From JANQTF01 sp036835375 (GTDB taxonomy: Bacteria; Bacteroidota; Bacteroidia; J057): a stretch of 55,599 nucleotides of DNA. The position numbers and the translations under genes were made by a program. Under the pieces are notes generated by a model, which was not told the DNA's origin, did not search any database, and was given only the letters and a program-made list of their open reading frames with translations. Within the stretch, counting starts at the first letter, position 1; the number at the start of each line of letters is the position of its first letter. Positions 8,450-17,065 of this stretch are shown piece after piece. The stretch spans positions 1-55,599 of the forward strand of contig DAITMB010000017.1 in assembly GCA_036835375.1 (NCBI GenBank), in the 5' to 3' direction.

Positions 8450-10555
8450 ATGACACGCTATTTTTTTGACCCCTTGATCTCGCGAATTCTCCGGACCTCC
8501 TTAATCCTTGCTTTGTTGCCTAGCATGCTATTGGCGCAGGCACAAGAGTTGGACTCCCGTTTTGGAGGCGTCCATACACCTAGCGGAGATTTGCACGTGT
8601 TGGTGATTTTCATTCGCTATGACGATGCGAACCTCATGCCCCGAGAAACCACCTGGCCCGACAGCAGCGCGGTGGGATATTTGCCAGAAATCGCAAGAGG
8701 AGACATCAATGCCATGTTTCACGCGGAGGCCGATGACATCGGGAAGGCGGATGTGCAAAATCTTTCGGATTACTACTTCCATATGTCTGGCGGCCAGTTT
8801 CGCATCACAGGCGACATTTACCCATTGCAAGTCCCCATCACCTTCATTCCCGAGCGCAGAAATAATTTTTTTTCTCGGCAAGGACAAATGAACCAGGCCG
8901 CCGTCAATTGGATTGCAGAAAACGATCCTGCTTTTCCTTGGGCCAAATACGATCGACGCAGCAATCGCCCCAATTATCTTAACAGCAATGTAGATACGCC
9001 TCCCGACAGCATTTTGGACTACGTCATCTTTATGCACCGCGCTCCCGGCAGCACAGGCATGGGGTCGAGTAGCAACCTTGGTATTCCCGGTTCGCGATAC
9101 CGCATTCTGGATGGGCACACCGGCATCAAGTCCTACACGAATACCAAGCACAACTGGCTCTATTTCAAGCATGAATTTGCACATAATCTCTACTCGGCAC
9201 CCCATTATCTGGGGGCAAATAGCTCAGACGGAGACCGTTTTTACACGCAAAAAGGCTGGGGACTCATGGCCGCGTGGCATGCACCCTTTTTCACGACCAA
9301 TGCGTGGGAGTCTTGGTGGCTGGGCTGGCTTCCCGTGCAGGAGATCACCGAGAGCGGCACCTATTTGTTGAAGGACATGGTCAAAGACCGAGACGCCATA
9401 CGCATTCGAATCCCCGGAACTGAAGATTATCTATGGCTGGAGAATCATCAAAAGATTGATCCTTGGGACGAGAAGATGTTTTTCAAAGATCCTAACCAAG
9501 ACCATCCACAATCGGCAGCGGGAATGTATGCCTATCTGGTCGGCAGCCCCGGCGCTGACAGGCGTCAACCCCGGCTCAATCCCTTCGCGCCTGCGCAGGT
9601 CAATTTTCTGAGAATGCTTCACGGAGAAGGCAATCATGACTGGCGGTTTACAGGCGATAGTCTCAACACGAGATACTTTTTGTCTCCTGTCATGGAAAAG
9701 GTAGCTCCCAATCCCATATCTGGACAAAATGCCTTTCAGTTTCTGCGTGCCGACTACAACGGCGATGGGAAGATCATGGTGGGTGTCTCCCATGGCAACG
9801 CCGACGGTGGCGGCAAAGAGCAGCACGACCTTTGGGCCGAGCGGATAGGTGGAGAAAATCGATTGACGATCGCCAACACGGGCACCGAGAAGGACGCCTT
9901 CGTACCGGGTCTATCTTTGGGGCTCTCCAGCTCTACGGTCGTGACCAATTACCCAAGGTATTTTGCTACCCAAGACAGCCTCGAGCCTTATATACTTTCA
10001 GGCATCTCGGTCAAGGTTCTTGAACGGCAAGCCTCGGGCGCACTCTTGCTCGATATTCAAATGAACGACTGGGCCATCACATCCGACCAGCGCTGGTGTG
10101 GCCGAATGTGGATCCCGGAGGTAGATCACATCGACGAAGAGGTAGTCTTGCGCATTCAAGCGAATGCTTCCCTGACTTTGTCACTCAGCGGCACTCCCCA
10201 GCGCCAAAACATCCACCCAGTCACAGAAACCTTTGCTCCACCCACAGAGTTGAAAATTGGGGCTGGACAGACGCTGCTCATTGAGCGAGGAGCTGTCGTC
10301 CAAGTCGGAGCACATAGCCGGATATACTTTGAAAAAGATTCAAAACTCGTGTTGGAGCGAGGAGGGCAATTTGAGTTGGGAAAAGGGGGCGAAATCTGGA
10401 TGGAAGATCCTGCAACGCTGCAAGGAGCTACCTCTAATCAGTGGATCGAGCAGCAAGAAGGCGTGTCTGTAGTGGTAGGTGCGATGAAGGTGAGGCGGAA
10501 ATGGATGGGCACTGGGCTTCGGAGTAGGGTGATCTACAGCGGAGGAAATTTTTGA
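8450..10555 (+). CDS. Secreted M6-like zinc metallopeptidase
   Basis: 701 residues with a signal peptide ending near LLAQAQ (residues 26-32). The zinc-site helix HEFAHNLYSAPH lies at 241-252 (ligands His241 and His245, catalytic Glu242, possible third ligand His252), with GWGLMAAW at 269-276 in the place of a Met-turn. This resembles immune inhibitor A (M6) peptidases, in which HExGH is followed by a Gly/Pro segment, but the spacing is one residue longer. The C-terminal third (about 600-700) has alternating hydrophobic residues like a small beta-rich domain. No T9SS sorting domain is visible, so Sec export to the periplasm or another route is likely. A TACTTTTG element at 8396-8403 may serve as its -7 box. 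Confidence 0.7.
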   Translation: MTRYFFDPLISRILRTSLILALLPSMLLAQAQELDSRFGGVHTPSGDLHVLVIFIRYDDANLMPRETTWPDSSAVGYLPEIARGDINAMFHAEADDIGKADVQNLSDYYFHMSGGQFRITGDIYPLQVPITFIPERRNNFFSRQGQMNQAAVNWIAENDPAFPWAKYDRRSNRPNYLNSNVDTPPDSILDYVIFMHRAPGSTGMGSSSNLGIPGSRYRILDGHTGIKSYTNTKHNWLYFKHEFAHNLYSAPHYLGANSSDGDRFYTQKGWGLMAAWHAPFFTTNAWESWWLGWLPVQEITESGTYLLKDMVKDRDAIRIRIPGTEDYLWLENHQKIDPWDEKMFFKDPNQDHPQSAAGMYAYLVGSPGADRRQPRLNPFAPAQVNFLRMLHGEGNHDWRFTGDSLNTRYFLSPVMEKVAPNPISGQNAFQFLRADYNGDGKIMVGVSHGNADGGGKEQHDLWAERIGGENRLTIANTGTEKDAFVPGLSLGLSSSTVVTNYPRYFATQDSLEPYILSGISVKVLERQASGALLLDIQMNDWAITSDQRWCGRMWIPEVDHIDEEVVLRIQANASLTLSLSGTPQRQNIHPVTETFAPPTELKIGAGQTLLIERGAVVQVGAHSRIYFEKDSKLVLERGGQFELGKGGEIWMEDPATLQGATSNQWIEQQEGVSVVVGAMKVRRKWMGTGLRSRVIYSGGNF

Positions 10556-10669
10556 GAGGAGTGGAACCGATGACTTGATCGGGCAGACCCTGTGAAAGCG
10601 TGGCTTGTTTTTGAGAAAATTCAAGGAAATCAATGAGGCTAAAAATACTTTCAATAATAATTGAAAGTT

Positions 10670-11224
10670 ATGAAAACAATATTCATGACAGGGCGTATGC
10701 GAGTAATCAAACGATTTCTGATGAACCACACCCAAAAATTCACTGAGCGCTGGCATTCCGATGAAGTCGGTGCAGGTGCCCGGATCATGGCGCTCCTCTT
10801 TGCGATAGTGAATGTGCCTACCATGATCGCCGGTATGGTATTTTTCTTTATGATTCCCGTGAGCCTGCCCGGCATGGTGCTCTATGTGAATTATTGGCTC
10901 TCAGTACAGGACCGCCACTCTTGGAAGAAAACGCGCAATATTTGGCGCTGGACTGTGGTGTATAACATCGCGCTGGTGCTGGGCGGGGTGCTCATGGCAG
11001 ACGAACTGTCGAGTGGTTGGATGTGGTTTCTCATGTTTCCGCTTCTTGCCGCAGGGCTAGCAGGTGTCGCCCTTCGCTCTTTGCACGACCACAAAGTAAC
11101 CCAGGAAGCAGAAAAAGAGGCGGTGGCCCTAGCCGACATTGAGGCAGGGAATGAGATTTGTCCTGACCAAGTAGCTCCACAAAGCAGCGAAAAATTGAAT
11201 CTCGAGGAGTGGGAAAAACAATAG
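10670..11224 (+). CDS. Predicted inner-membrane protein of unknown function
   Basis: 184 residues from ATG 10670; a TTG at 10661 is in frame but less likely. Hydrophobic segments lie at roughly 38-62, 68-82, 100-118 and 123-143, followed by a charged cytoplasmic tail rich in Glu and Lys. I do not recognise the family. The gene stands alone: it starts 114 bp after the M6-like peptidase and is followed by a hairpin terminator at 11331-11358. Internal Met residues (for example MNHTQKFTERW) make the exact start uncertain. Confidence 0.6.
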   Translation: MKTIFMTGRMRVIKRFLMNHTQKFTERWHSDEVGAGARIMALLFAIVNVPTMIAGMVFFFMIPVSLPGMVLYVNYWLSVQDRHSWKKTRNIWRWTVVYNIALVLGGVLMADELSSGWMWFLMFPLLAAGLAGVALRSLHDHKVTQEAEKEAVALADIEAGNEICPDQVAPQSSEKLNLEEWEKQ

Positions 11225-11330
11225 TCTGGAGATCTTCCTGCCCCAACAATTTGCAAGCGGAAGGTCGAATAAGATTCGGTAACCATTTGAAACCAAGCAT
11301 CACCATGTGATCCACTCCAAGAAAAAGAAA

Positions 11331-11358
11331 CCATCCTGCACATCTTCAGGATGGCTTT
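11331..11358 (+). terminator. Rho-independent terminator after the membrane-protein gene
   Basis: CCATCCTG (11331-11338), loop of eight bases, CAGGATGG (11347-11354), then CTTTT. It lies 106 bp after the stop of the gene at 10670-11224 and about 50 bp before the DUF2071 gene. This fits termination on the plus strand. Confidence 0.65.
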
Positions 11359-11406
11359 TGCCGTTAGGGAAGGTATGAATACAAGAAGTGCAATAAAGAG
11401 AAGCAG

Positions 11407-12192
11407 GTGAAGCGATTAGCACAGGCGACGGGCATATTGGAGGATACTATTTTGTTAAACTTTCGCACAGATGTGGAGGTGGTCAAACGTTTGTTGCCTT
11501 CTCCCTTCGAGCCGCGCTTGGTAGATGGGTTTGGTTTAGTGGGGATTCTTCTTTTCAAAATGCGAGATTTAGAATGCGAAAGGAACATTGGCTTGCCGAC
11601 ATTCTCCTCTGAGCACGTGCTGTATCGAATTGCAGTGACATGGCAGCAAGGTGGCAGAAGATATCATGGAATGTACATCTTGCGTCACGAAGTCAACACG
11701 CGCCTGCCCATCCGTCAGACGCGCAGAGGTCTTTTTCCCCTCGCAGCCATCCCCGTCACATGGCGCCGGATGCCTTGGTCGGGAAGCTTTGAATGGACAC
11801 TCAAAAATCGCAATCGACTTCGCCTGGAGATCGGTGCCCGCCTGAGTCGAAAATTTCCGGTGGAGTCCGTATTTGAATCCCTCGAAGCGGCTTCTGATTT
11901 TTTTGCACGGGAGCGGGCAGCCGTGGCACCGCGCTATCAAAAGACTGTTTTTGCAAACACTCATTTTTTGCCCCTTAATTGGAGCCTCAAACCCTTGCAC
12001 ATTCACCAGTTGAAAACGGATTTTTCCCAGCTTGAAAATCTCTTCCCCAAAGGAAGTATCTTCTTTGATTCCGGCTTGATTTGGCTTCAGATGCCCTGTC
12101 GCTGGCAAGAAGGCCCGGAGATCCTGGCCTCCAGGCCTTTTCTGGAAGATCACCTACCCTCGCCTCGCCCTTCGTCGATTCAAGACAGCTAA
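11407..12192 (+). CDS. DUF2071-like protein
   Basis: 261 residues from GTG 11407, preceded by AAAGAGAAGCAG. The segments LLPSPFEPRLVDGFGLVGIL and YHGMYILRHEVNT are typical of DUF2071/YqjF-like proteins, which have an acetoacetate decarboxylase-like fold but no established activity. No signal peptide or membrane segment is seen, so it is probably cytosolic. It is flanked by a terminator upstream and the leucine-rich-repeat gene 138 bp downstream. A catalytic residue cannot be named from the sequence. Confidence 0.65.
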   Translation: MKRLAQATGILEDTILLNFRTDVEVVKRLLPSPFEPRLVDGFGLVGILLFKMRDLECERNIGLPTFSSEHVLYRIAVTWQQGGRRYHGMYILRHEVNTRLPIRQTRRGLFPLAAIPVTWRRMPWSGSFEWTLKNRNRLRLEIGARLSRKFPVESVFESLEAASDFFARERAAVAPRYQKTVFANTHFLPLNWSLKPLHIHQLKTDFSQLENLFPKGSIFFDSGLIWLQMPCRWQEGPEILASRPFLEDHLPSPRPSSIQDS

Positions 12193-12330
12193 GACCGATT
12201 TATTCGAGCGAGAACTCGATTTACAATGAGGCCCCACTGTCTTCCACCCAGCATTTGAAATCTACTTGTTGCGAAATATTGAAAGATTTCGCGCCTGTTG
12301 CTTACCTTAGCGGCACTCCAATCAAAGACC

Positions 12331-12900
12331 ATGTCAAGAATCATTTTTTTATTGGTGCTCCTTGGATGCGGGAACCTCTCCCTGGCTCAGGACACCACTG
12401 TGGTGGTAAGAGGCAGCCGCAATCCCGAGTCTCAACCGAGCATCGAGCGAGGCCCTCTCCTGAGTGTAGAGCAGCTGGAGCGGAAAAAGTGGATCTACAG
12501 CATAGATGAAGCGATGCGAGATCCCGAAAATGTCTATAAACTCTCGCTGAGAGGCCAAAAGTTGACGTTTTTTCCGCTGGAAGTCGCCCGCTTCCCCAAC
12601 TTGCAGGTGTTGAATCTTTCTAATAACAAGATCAAAAGTATCCCGCCGGACATCGGACAGCTCAAGAACCTCGAAGTACTGATTTTGGCGAATAACAAGA
12701 TCAAATACCTGCCCCCTGCGCTGGGAGATTTGGAAAACTTGACAAACCTCTACCTCGCTGGCAACAAGCTCGTGACGGTGCCGGCTTGGGTAGGTGGATT
12801 AAGTAAGCTGCGAAAACTCGATCTCACCTTCAATCGCCTCACGCAGTGGGAGATTGAGCAGCTCCAGAGCCGCTTGCCTCGCTGCGAAATCACCCACTAG
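12331..12900 (+). CDS. Exported leucine-rich-repeat protein
   Basis: 189 residues from ATG 12331; an upstream in-frame TTG at 12298 is less likely because the signal sequence begins with MSRIIFLLVLLGC. The LLGC could be a lipobox, but a signal peptidase I site after LSLAQ fits equally well. Four or five leucine-rich repeats of about 23 residues follow between about 70 and 180, with the pattern LxxLxLxxNxIKxIPxxIGxL, the type seen in many bacterial and plant-like LRR proteins. It probably mediates protein binding in the periplasm or at the outer membrane. Its stop codon lies inside the left arm of the 165-bp inverted-repeat element. Confidence 0.75.
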   Translation: MSRIIFLLVLLGCGNLSLAQDTTVVVRGSRNPESQPSIERGPLLSVEQLERKKWIYSIDEAMRDPENVYKLSLRGQKLTFFPLEVARFPNLQVLNLSNNKIKSIPPDIGQLKNLEVLILANNKIKYLPPALGDLENLTNLYLAGNKLVTVPAWVGGLSKLRKLDLTFNRLTQWEIEQLQSRLPRCEITH

Positions 12901-13061
12901 TGCTTTCGGAACCAATTTCTTTACCATTTAAACTTGCCCTTTTTCCGCGGTACTGCGTCAGAAAGGTCTCACATAGCTCGCTATGCTCGGCCTTTCTTCC
13001 TTTTCCCACGAAAAAATGACTGCGTTTAATCTGGTCTATTACTTAGTTCCGCAAGCACTAG
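12897..13061. repeat. 165-bp imperfect inverted-repeat element (MITE-like)
   Basis: The whole interval folds on itself around the centre CATAGC-TC-GCTATG (12972-12985). The ends are CTAGTGCTT (12897-12905) and AAGCACTAG (13053-13061), and the match continues inwards: TCGGAAC against GTTCCGC, TTAAAC against GTTTAA, and AGAAAGG against CCTTTCT. About two thirds of positions appear to pair, with small shifts. It begins inside the stop codon of the LRR gene and ends about 60 bp before the pheS promoter. It has no coding capacity. Possible natures are a miniature transposable element, a REP-like repeat, or a strong transcript hairpin acting as a terminator. Confidence 0.65.
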
Positions 13062-13121
13062 CAATAGCGGGCAACGACTGGTCACTCCGTCGAAAATATA
13101 CTGATACCCACATCGCGAAGC

Positions 13122-13152
13122 TTGCTCCTCCGGGCGGCTTCTCCTACTTTTG
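13122..13152 (+). promoter_or_regulatory. Bacteroidota-type promoter of pheS
   Basis: TTG at 13122-13124, a 20-bp spacer and TACTTTTG at 13145-13152 match the TTG/TAnnTTTG promoter of Bacteroidota. Transcription would begin near 13159, leaving about 15 bases before ATG 13174. It excludes the upstream in-frame TTG at 13150 as a start. Confidence 0.6.
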
Positions 13153-13173
13153 CAGACCAATTCTGCCCGACCC

Positions 13174-14199
13174 ATGCTGGAACAAATCAAGCAACTGATC
13201 GCCGAAGTGGAGACCTTCGTCGTCGCCAAAGAAGATGACCTGGAGACTTTCCGCAGAAAGTTTACCAATAAAAAAGCCGTCATCAATCAACTGTTTGCTG
13301 ATTTCCGGGAGCTTCCCGGGGAGCTAAAGCGGGATGTCGGGAAGCCACTCAATGAGCTGAAACTCTTGGCTCAGGCACGGCTCGAAGCTTTTCAGCAGCA
13401 ACTCGAAGGGGCTAAGCCCTCCGTGGACCGTCCACTGGACCTCACCCTTCCGGGCGATCCGGGACTGCCGGGCGCAAGACATCCTCTCAGCATCGTGCTC
13501 AACAAAATTGTGTCTGTATTCGAGCAGATGGGGTACGCGGTCGCAGAGGCGCAGGAAATTGAAGATGATTTTCACAATTTCACCGCCCTCAACTTTGAAG
13601 AAAACCACCCGGCGCGGGACATGCAAGACACATTTTTCGTGCGGCGCGACCCGGATTATGTGCTCAGGACCCACACGTCCTCTGTGCAAGTGCGCGTGAT
13701 GGAAAACAACCAACCGCCGATTCGCATTCTCGCTCCTGGCCGTGTCTATCGGAATGAAGCCATTTCAGCTCGCGCCCACTGCTTTTTTCATCAGGTGGAA
13801 GGGCTCGTGATCGATGAAGGAGTGAGCTTTGCCGATATGAAGCAGGCGCTTCAGTTTTTTGCGAATGCGATGTTTGGCGAGCAAGCCAAGATTCGCCTGC
13901 GTCCGAGCTACTTTCCCTTCACAGAGATCAGCGCAGAAATGGATGTTTGGTGGGGGCTGGAGTCGGATGATGATTATCGAATGACCAAAGGCACCGGCTG
14001 GGTTGAAATCATGGGATGCGGCATGGTGGATCCGAATGTGCTGCGCAACTGTGGCATTGACCCAGAAAAGTATAGCGGTTACGCCTTTGGAATGGGCGTC
14101 GAGCGAATCTCCCAATTGCTCTATCGCGTGCCCGATCTGCGGCTTTATTCCCTCAATGACTTGCGATTCCTCCGGCAATTCGAGAAGATAGATGCATAG
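13174..14199 (+). CDS. pheS: Phenylalanyl-tRNA synthetase alpha subunit
   Basis: 341 residues from ATG 13174 (MLEQIKQLIAEVE). An N-terminal coiled-coil arm (about 1-80) is followed by the class II catalytic core. Motif 2 is seen in GRVYRNEAISARAHCFFHQ and motif 3 in GYAFGMGVERISQLLYRV near the end. It binds phenylalanine and ATP and acts as an (alpha-beta)2 enzyme with PheT, whose gene is not in the window. Length is normal for the family. The start is fixed by the upstream promoter and by the family's usual N-terminus. Confidence 0.97.
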   Translation: MLEQIKQLIAEVETFVVAKEDDLETFRRKFTNKKAVINQLFADFRELPGELKRDVGKPLNELKLLAQARLEAFQQQLEGAKPSVDRPLDLTLPGDPGLPGARHPLSIVLNKIVSVFEQMGYAVAEAQEIEDDFHNFTALNFEENHPARDMQDTFFVRRDPDYVLRTHTSSVQVRVMENNQPPIRILAPGRVYRNEAISARAHCFFHQVEGLVIDEGVSFADMKQALQFFANAMFGEQAKIRLRPSYFPFTEISAEMDVWWGLESDDDYRMTKGTGWVEIMGCGMVDPNVLRNCGIDPEKYSGYAFGMGVERISQLLYRVPDLRLYSLNDLRFLRQFEKIDA

Positions 14200-14503
14200 C
14201 GACTGGAACTTCTGGATCTGGGTCGTTCAGGCTGCTGCCGGTACCTCCTTGTTCGCTTCCTTTTTGGGATTTATCCCCCCCTACAGCGGGAAGCAAAAAA
14301 AAGTGGGGACAGAATTGATTTCTGTCCCCGTGAATAAGGCGATAACAAGAGTACAGAGATCAGGGCCAGGTGCCCAAAAGACCGCTCGGCGAAGATACCC
14401 CAGCGCGTCTCTCCTGATCTTCGTCAAAAAAAATGGAAAAGTGGGAACTCAGATAGGGAGGTCTGCCTCCTTTCTCAGAATTCAAGAACGTGACGAAAAA
14501 TAA
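14192..14503 (+). CDS. Possible small or truncated membrane ORF after pheS
   Basis: An ORF of 103 residues overlaps the end of pheS by 8 bp. Its first 33 residues look like a real membrane-protein start, with a charged N-terminus and a hydrophobic stretch at about 6-29 (FWIWVVQAAAGTSLFASFL). After residue 35 the reading frame runs through the hairpin at 14305-14329 and becomes basic and low in structure. It may be the start of a membrane gene whose remainder was lost or replaced by non-coding sequence, or chance. No family is recognised. Confidence 0.25.
   Translation: MHSDWNFWIWVVQAAAGTSLFASFLGFIPPYSGKQKKVGTELISVPVNKAITRVQRSGPGAQKTARRRYPSASLLIFVKKNGKVGTQIGRSASFLRIQERDEK
14294..14329 (-). 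terminator. Strong hairpin terminator for the minus-strand MoxR cluster
   Basis: GGGGACAGAA (14305-14314), loop TTGAT, TTCTGTCCCC (14320-14329): ten perfect base pairs. On the minus strand the hairpin is followed by CAC and then a run of eight T (plus-strand A run 14295-14302). This is the form of an intrinsic terminator for transcription coming from the moxR gene at 14607. The rest of 14200-14606 holds only the doubtful ORF at 14192-14503 and nothing else I recognise. Confidence 0.7.
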
Positions 14504-14606
14504 ATAGCTATTTGTCTAAATTCCAACCCGAGGACAGGTTTTTTCCAAAAATGCCTGGTTTTTCAACGCGACGCATGGCAATTGATTCTAAAACCTGTAG
14601 TCAATC

Positions 14607-15635
14607 CTACCTCGGCACTTCCACTTCCTGGACCAGTTCCCGAATCACCTGGGTCGCAGTACCCCCTTCGAGTTCCTTTTCAGGGGTGAGGAGGATGCGA
14701 TGAATCAAGACTGGTTCAGCCACAAATTGCAAGTCTTCAGGCGTGAGAAAATCTCTGCCTCGCATGGCCGCGATGGCCTTTCCAGCTTGTAAAATGGCCA
14801 GAGAAGCACGCGGTGATGCGCCGAGGTAAATGTCGCGATGCCCACGGGTCTGCTGCACGATGTCCACCACATATTGCTGGAGGGGAGGCTCGACATTGAC
14901 TAACCGCACTTGTTGTTGAAGCGCCTGTATTTGAGTCACATTGAGCACGGGCTGCACCTTAGCTAAGCGCTCATAGGCGGGGTCTTGGTGAAAGCGTCGG
15001 AGCATTTCCCACTCCTCTTCGTGGCTGGGATAGCCCACCTCAATTTTGAACAAAAAGCGATCAAGTTGCGCCTCGGGCAGCCGATAGGTGCCTTCCTGCT
15101 CGATGGGATTCTGCGTGGCAAGCACCAAAAATGGCTCCTCCATCGGATGACAAATGCCATCCATCGTGACTTGGCGCTCTTCCATCACTTCGAAGAGGGC
15201 CGCTTGTGTCTTGGCCGGAGCTCGATTGATCTCATCGATGAGGACCAACTGGGAGAAAATCGGTCCAGGACGAAACTCAAAATGACCGTTGGGGGCACTG
15301 AACACGGTGGTGCCGAGGACATCGGAGGGCATCAGGTCGGGGGTGAATTGAATGCGCGAAAAACGCGTATCCAAGCTCTTTGAGAGTAGCTTTGCTGCCA
15401 GGGTTTTGGCCACGCCGGGCACCCCTTCGAGGAGCACATGCCCCTGAGAAAGCAGGGCGGCCAACATCAGGTCGATCATCTCCTGCTGCCCCACCATCAC
15501 ACGGGCGATTTCCGCCTTGACCCGATCAATGGACTCATTGAACACCGCAACCGGGGCCATTTCCTCGGTAGGCGAGGAAAGGAATGTCGAGCTGGCTTCT
15601 TCTGGTTGCTGGTGGGGAACCTCCTGATTCGTCAT
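14607..15635 (-). CDS. MoxR-family AAA+ ATPase
   Basis: 342 residues. Walker A GVPGVAKT, Walker B VLIDEINRAPAKTQ and the sensor segment LATQNPIEQEGTYRLPEAQ are all intact, and the C-terminal lid follows. MoxR ATPases are chaperone-like and usually work with von Willebrand factor A or DUF58 proteins in envelope or complex assembly. The gene follows the DUF4350 gene by 3 bp on the same strand and is last in the cluster, ending before the hairpin at 14305-14329. The DUF58 partner that normally follows moxR in this cluster is absent here. Confidence 0.93.
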   Translation of the reverse strand: MTNQEVPHQQPEEASSTFLSSPTEEMAPVAVFNESIDRVKAEIARVMVGQQEMIDLMLAALLSQGHVLLEGVPGVAKTLAAKLLSKSLDTRFSRIQFTPDLMPSDVLGTTVFSAPNGHFEFRPGPIFSQLVLIDEINRAPAKTQAALFEVMEERQVTMDGICHPMEEPFLVLATQNPIEQEGTYRLPEAQLDRFLFKIEVGYPSHEEEWEMLRRFHQDPAYERLAKVQPVLNVTQIQALQQQVRLVNVEPPLQQYVVDIVQQTRGHRDIYLGASPRASLAILQAGKAIAAMRGRDFLTPEDLQFVAEPVLIHRILLTPEKELEGGTATQVIRELVQEVEVPR

Positions 15636-15638
15636 TCG

Positions 15639-17006
15639 TCAAGATACTGTTTTGTGTGTAAAAAAGTCCAACATTTGGCTCAGTTCAATCAGTTCTGCCT
15701 CGGAGAGCTCTTCTCGTTTTTCGACGGAGAGGATTTGCTGGATGAGCTGCTGTACAAAGCGCGGCTCAAGCCCACTCTTGGCAGCAAGCAAGCGGACAAA
15801 CGCAGCCGAACCCCAGTCTTCCGGAAGGAAGTAGCGGTCGTGGAGCCTTTGTTTGAAGAGCAAAATACGCTTTCGGGCTAGTTGGCTATGATTTTGCTGC
15901 TGAAAGTACAGCCTTCCGACCGTATCGACAAAATCGAGGGTCATGTTAGGAAGCGGAGGATATTCGGGGATGATGCGCTGTACGCGGCCCGTTTGGAAAA
16001 TTCCAAGCAACAGCAGACCCGCAGATGCCAGGATCAGCGCCATTCGAAGCGCTTCTTCTTTCCAAATGAAGGACCAAGGGCTCTGACTGGAGCTACTTCT
16101 GTCGGGACTGCGATGTCGCGGGTTTCCCACCTTGATCCATTCATCCCAAAAAACCACCTGGGTATTATTTGGAAGCACTGAAAACAGCCCCGCCACAAGG
16201 GGCTCGTAGGTCGGATCCAGCAAGCCGTAATTGGTGATGAATACGGGAAAAGCAGAAAGGAAGAATGCGCCCTTTCCGTATGTGATCTTCAGGCTCAGGG
16301 GTTGGCCACCCTGGGTTCTAGCCAAAATTTCGACTTGNNNNNNNNNNNNNNNNNNNNNNNNNNNNNNNNNNNNNNNNNNNNNNNNNNNNNNNNNNNNNNN
16401 NNNNNNNNNNNNNNNNNNNNNNNNNNNNNNNNNNNNNTCCTCTTCCCAATCCTCTTCGGTCACAGTTTCGATGACTTCTATTCGCCTCACGTGCCGCACA
16501 GGGATGTGAAACGCTTGAGAGGGCCAGTCTTTTCGTGTAAAGTACAAAGTCAAGCTATCGTCCGATGCCAGCCATTCTCTGTTTTCTAGGTCAATGTCTC
16601 TGAGGGCGATGCCCAGCGCTTGTCCGACCTCCTGCGAGATCGCCGATGCAGAGATCCACACACTATTGCCAAGTGCAACAAAGTGCAGCAACTCATCCCA
16701 GTCCGCCGGCATCGGGTCAAATGTTTCATTGACAAACACATAGGCGCTCTGCTCGGAGCCCAGCACCTCACGTGCATTCATGACCTTTTCTGGCGATCTT
16801 TTGGTTGGCAGGACCACAGCCGGCGCCATCAGTTCGCTCACCATGTCGCGTAGTAACTCCGCTCCAAATGCTTGCTGATCGTCTCCAGACCAACTTTTTC
16901 GCCAAACATTTCCTTCAGGATTGCCCAGTAAGCTCAGTCCATAGAGCAGCCCGATCAAGCCGAGGAGTAGCAGGGATACCATCCGAAAGGTAAGCGTGAG
17001 GCGCAT
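15639..17006 (-). CDS. DUF4350 domain membrane protein (interrupted by an assembly gap)
   Basis: About 455 residues as assembled. There is an N-terminal membrane anchor (MVSLLLLGLIGLLYGLSLL), an extracytoplasmic DUF4350 domain, a second membrane segment (MALILASAGLLLLGIF) and a cytoplasmic tail of about 110 residues. A 100-N gap at 16338-16437 replaces part of the DUF4350 domain. The protein-like sequence on both sides is in the same frame only if the true gap length leaves remainder 1 on division by 3. Role unknown; the conserved MoxR/DUF4129/SpoIIM/RDD neighbourhood suggests an envelope complex. The cytoplasmic tail starting near RVQRIIPEYPPLP is typical of the family. Confidence 0.8.
   Translation of the reverse strand: MRLTLTFRMVSLLLLGLIGLLYGLSLLGNPEGNVWRKSWSGDDQQAFGAELLRDMVSELMAPAVVLPTKRSPEKVMNAREVLGSEQSAYVFVNETFDPMPADWDELLHFVALGNSVWISASAISQEVGQALGIALRDIDLENREWLASDDSLTLYFTRKDWPSQAFHIPVRHVRRIEVIETVTEEDWEEXXXXXXXXXXXXXXXXXXXXXXXXXXXXXXXXXXQVEILARTQGGQPLSLKITYGKGAFFLSAFPVFITNYGLLDPTYEPLVAGLFSVLPNNTQVVFWDEWIKVGNPRHRSPDRSSSSQSPWSFIWKEEALRMALILASAGLLLLGIFQTGRVQRIIPEYPPLPNMTLDFVDTVGRLYFQQQNHSQLARKRILLFKQRLHDRYFLPEDWGSAAFVRLLAAKSGLEPRFVQQLIQQILSVEKREELSEAELIELSQMLDFFTHKTVS
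16338..16437. other. Assembly gap, 100 N
   Basis: Exactly 100 N, the usual placeholder for a gap of unknown size, inside the DUF4350 gene. Confidence 0.99.
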
Positions 17007-17065
17007 AAGTCAAAATGGGAAAACAAGGGTAAGAAATTCAAAAGCAGCTCGCATGTCGCAGGTGG

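Noticed and set aside
8528..9205. 225-residue minus-strand ORF inside the M6-like peptidase gene
   Set aside because: It overlaps the catalytic region of the peptidase in antisense and lacks family character.
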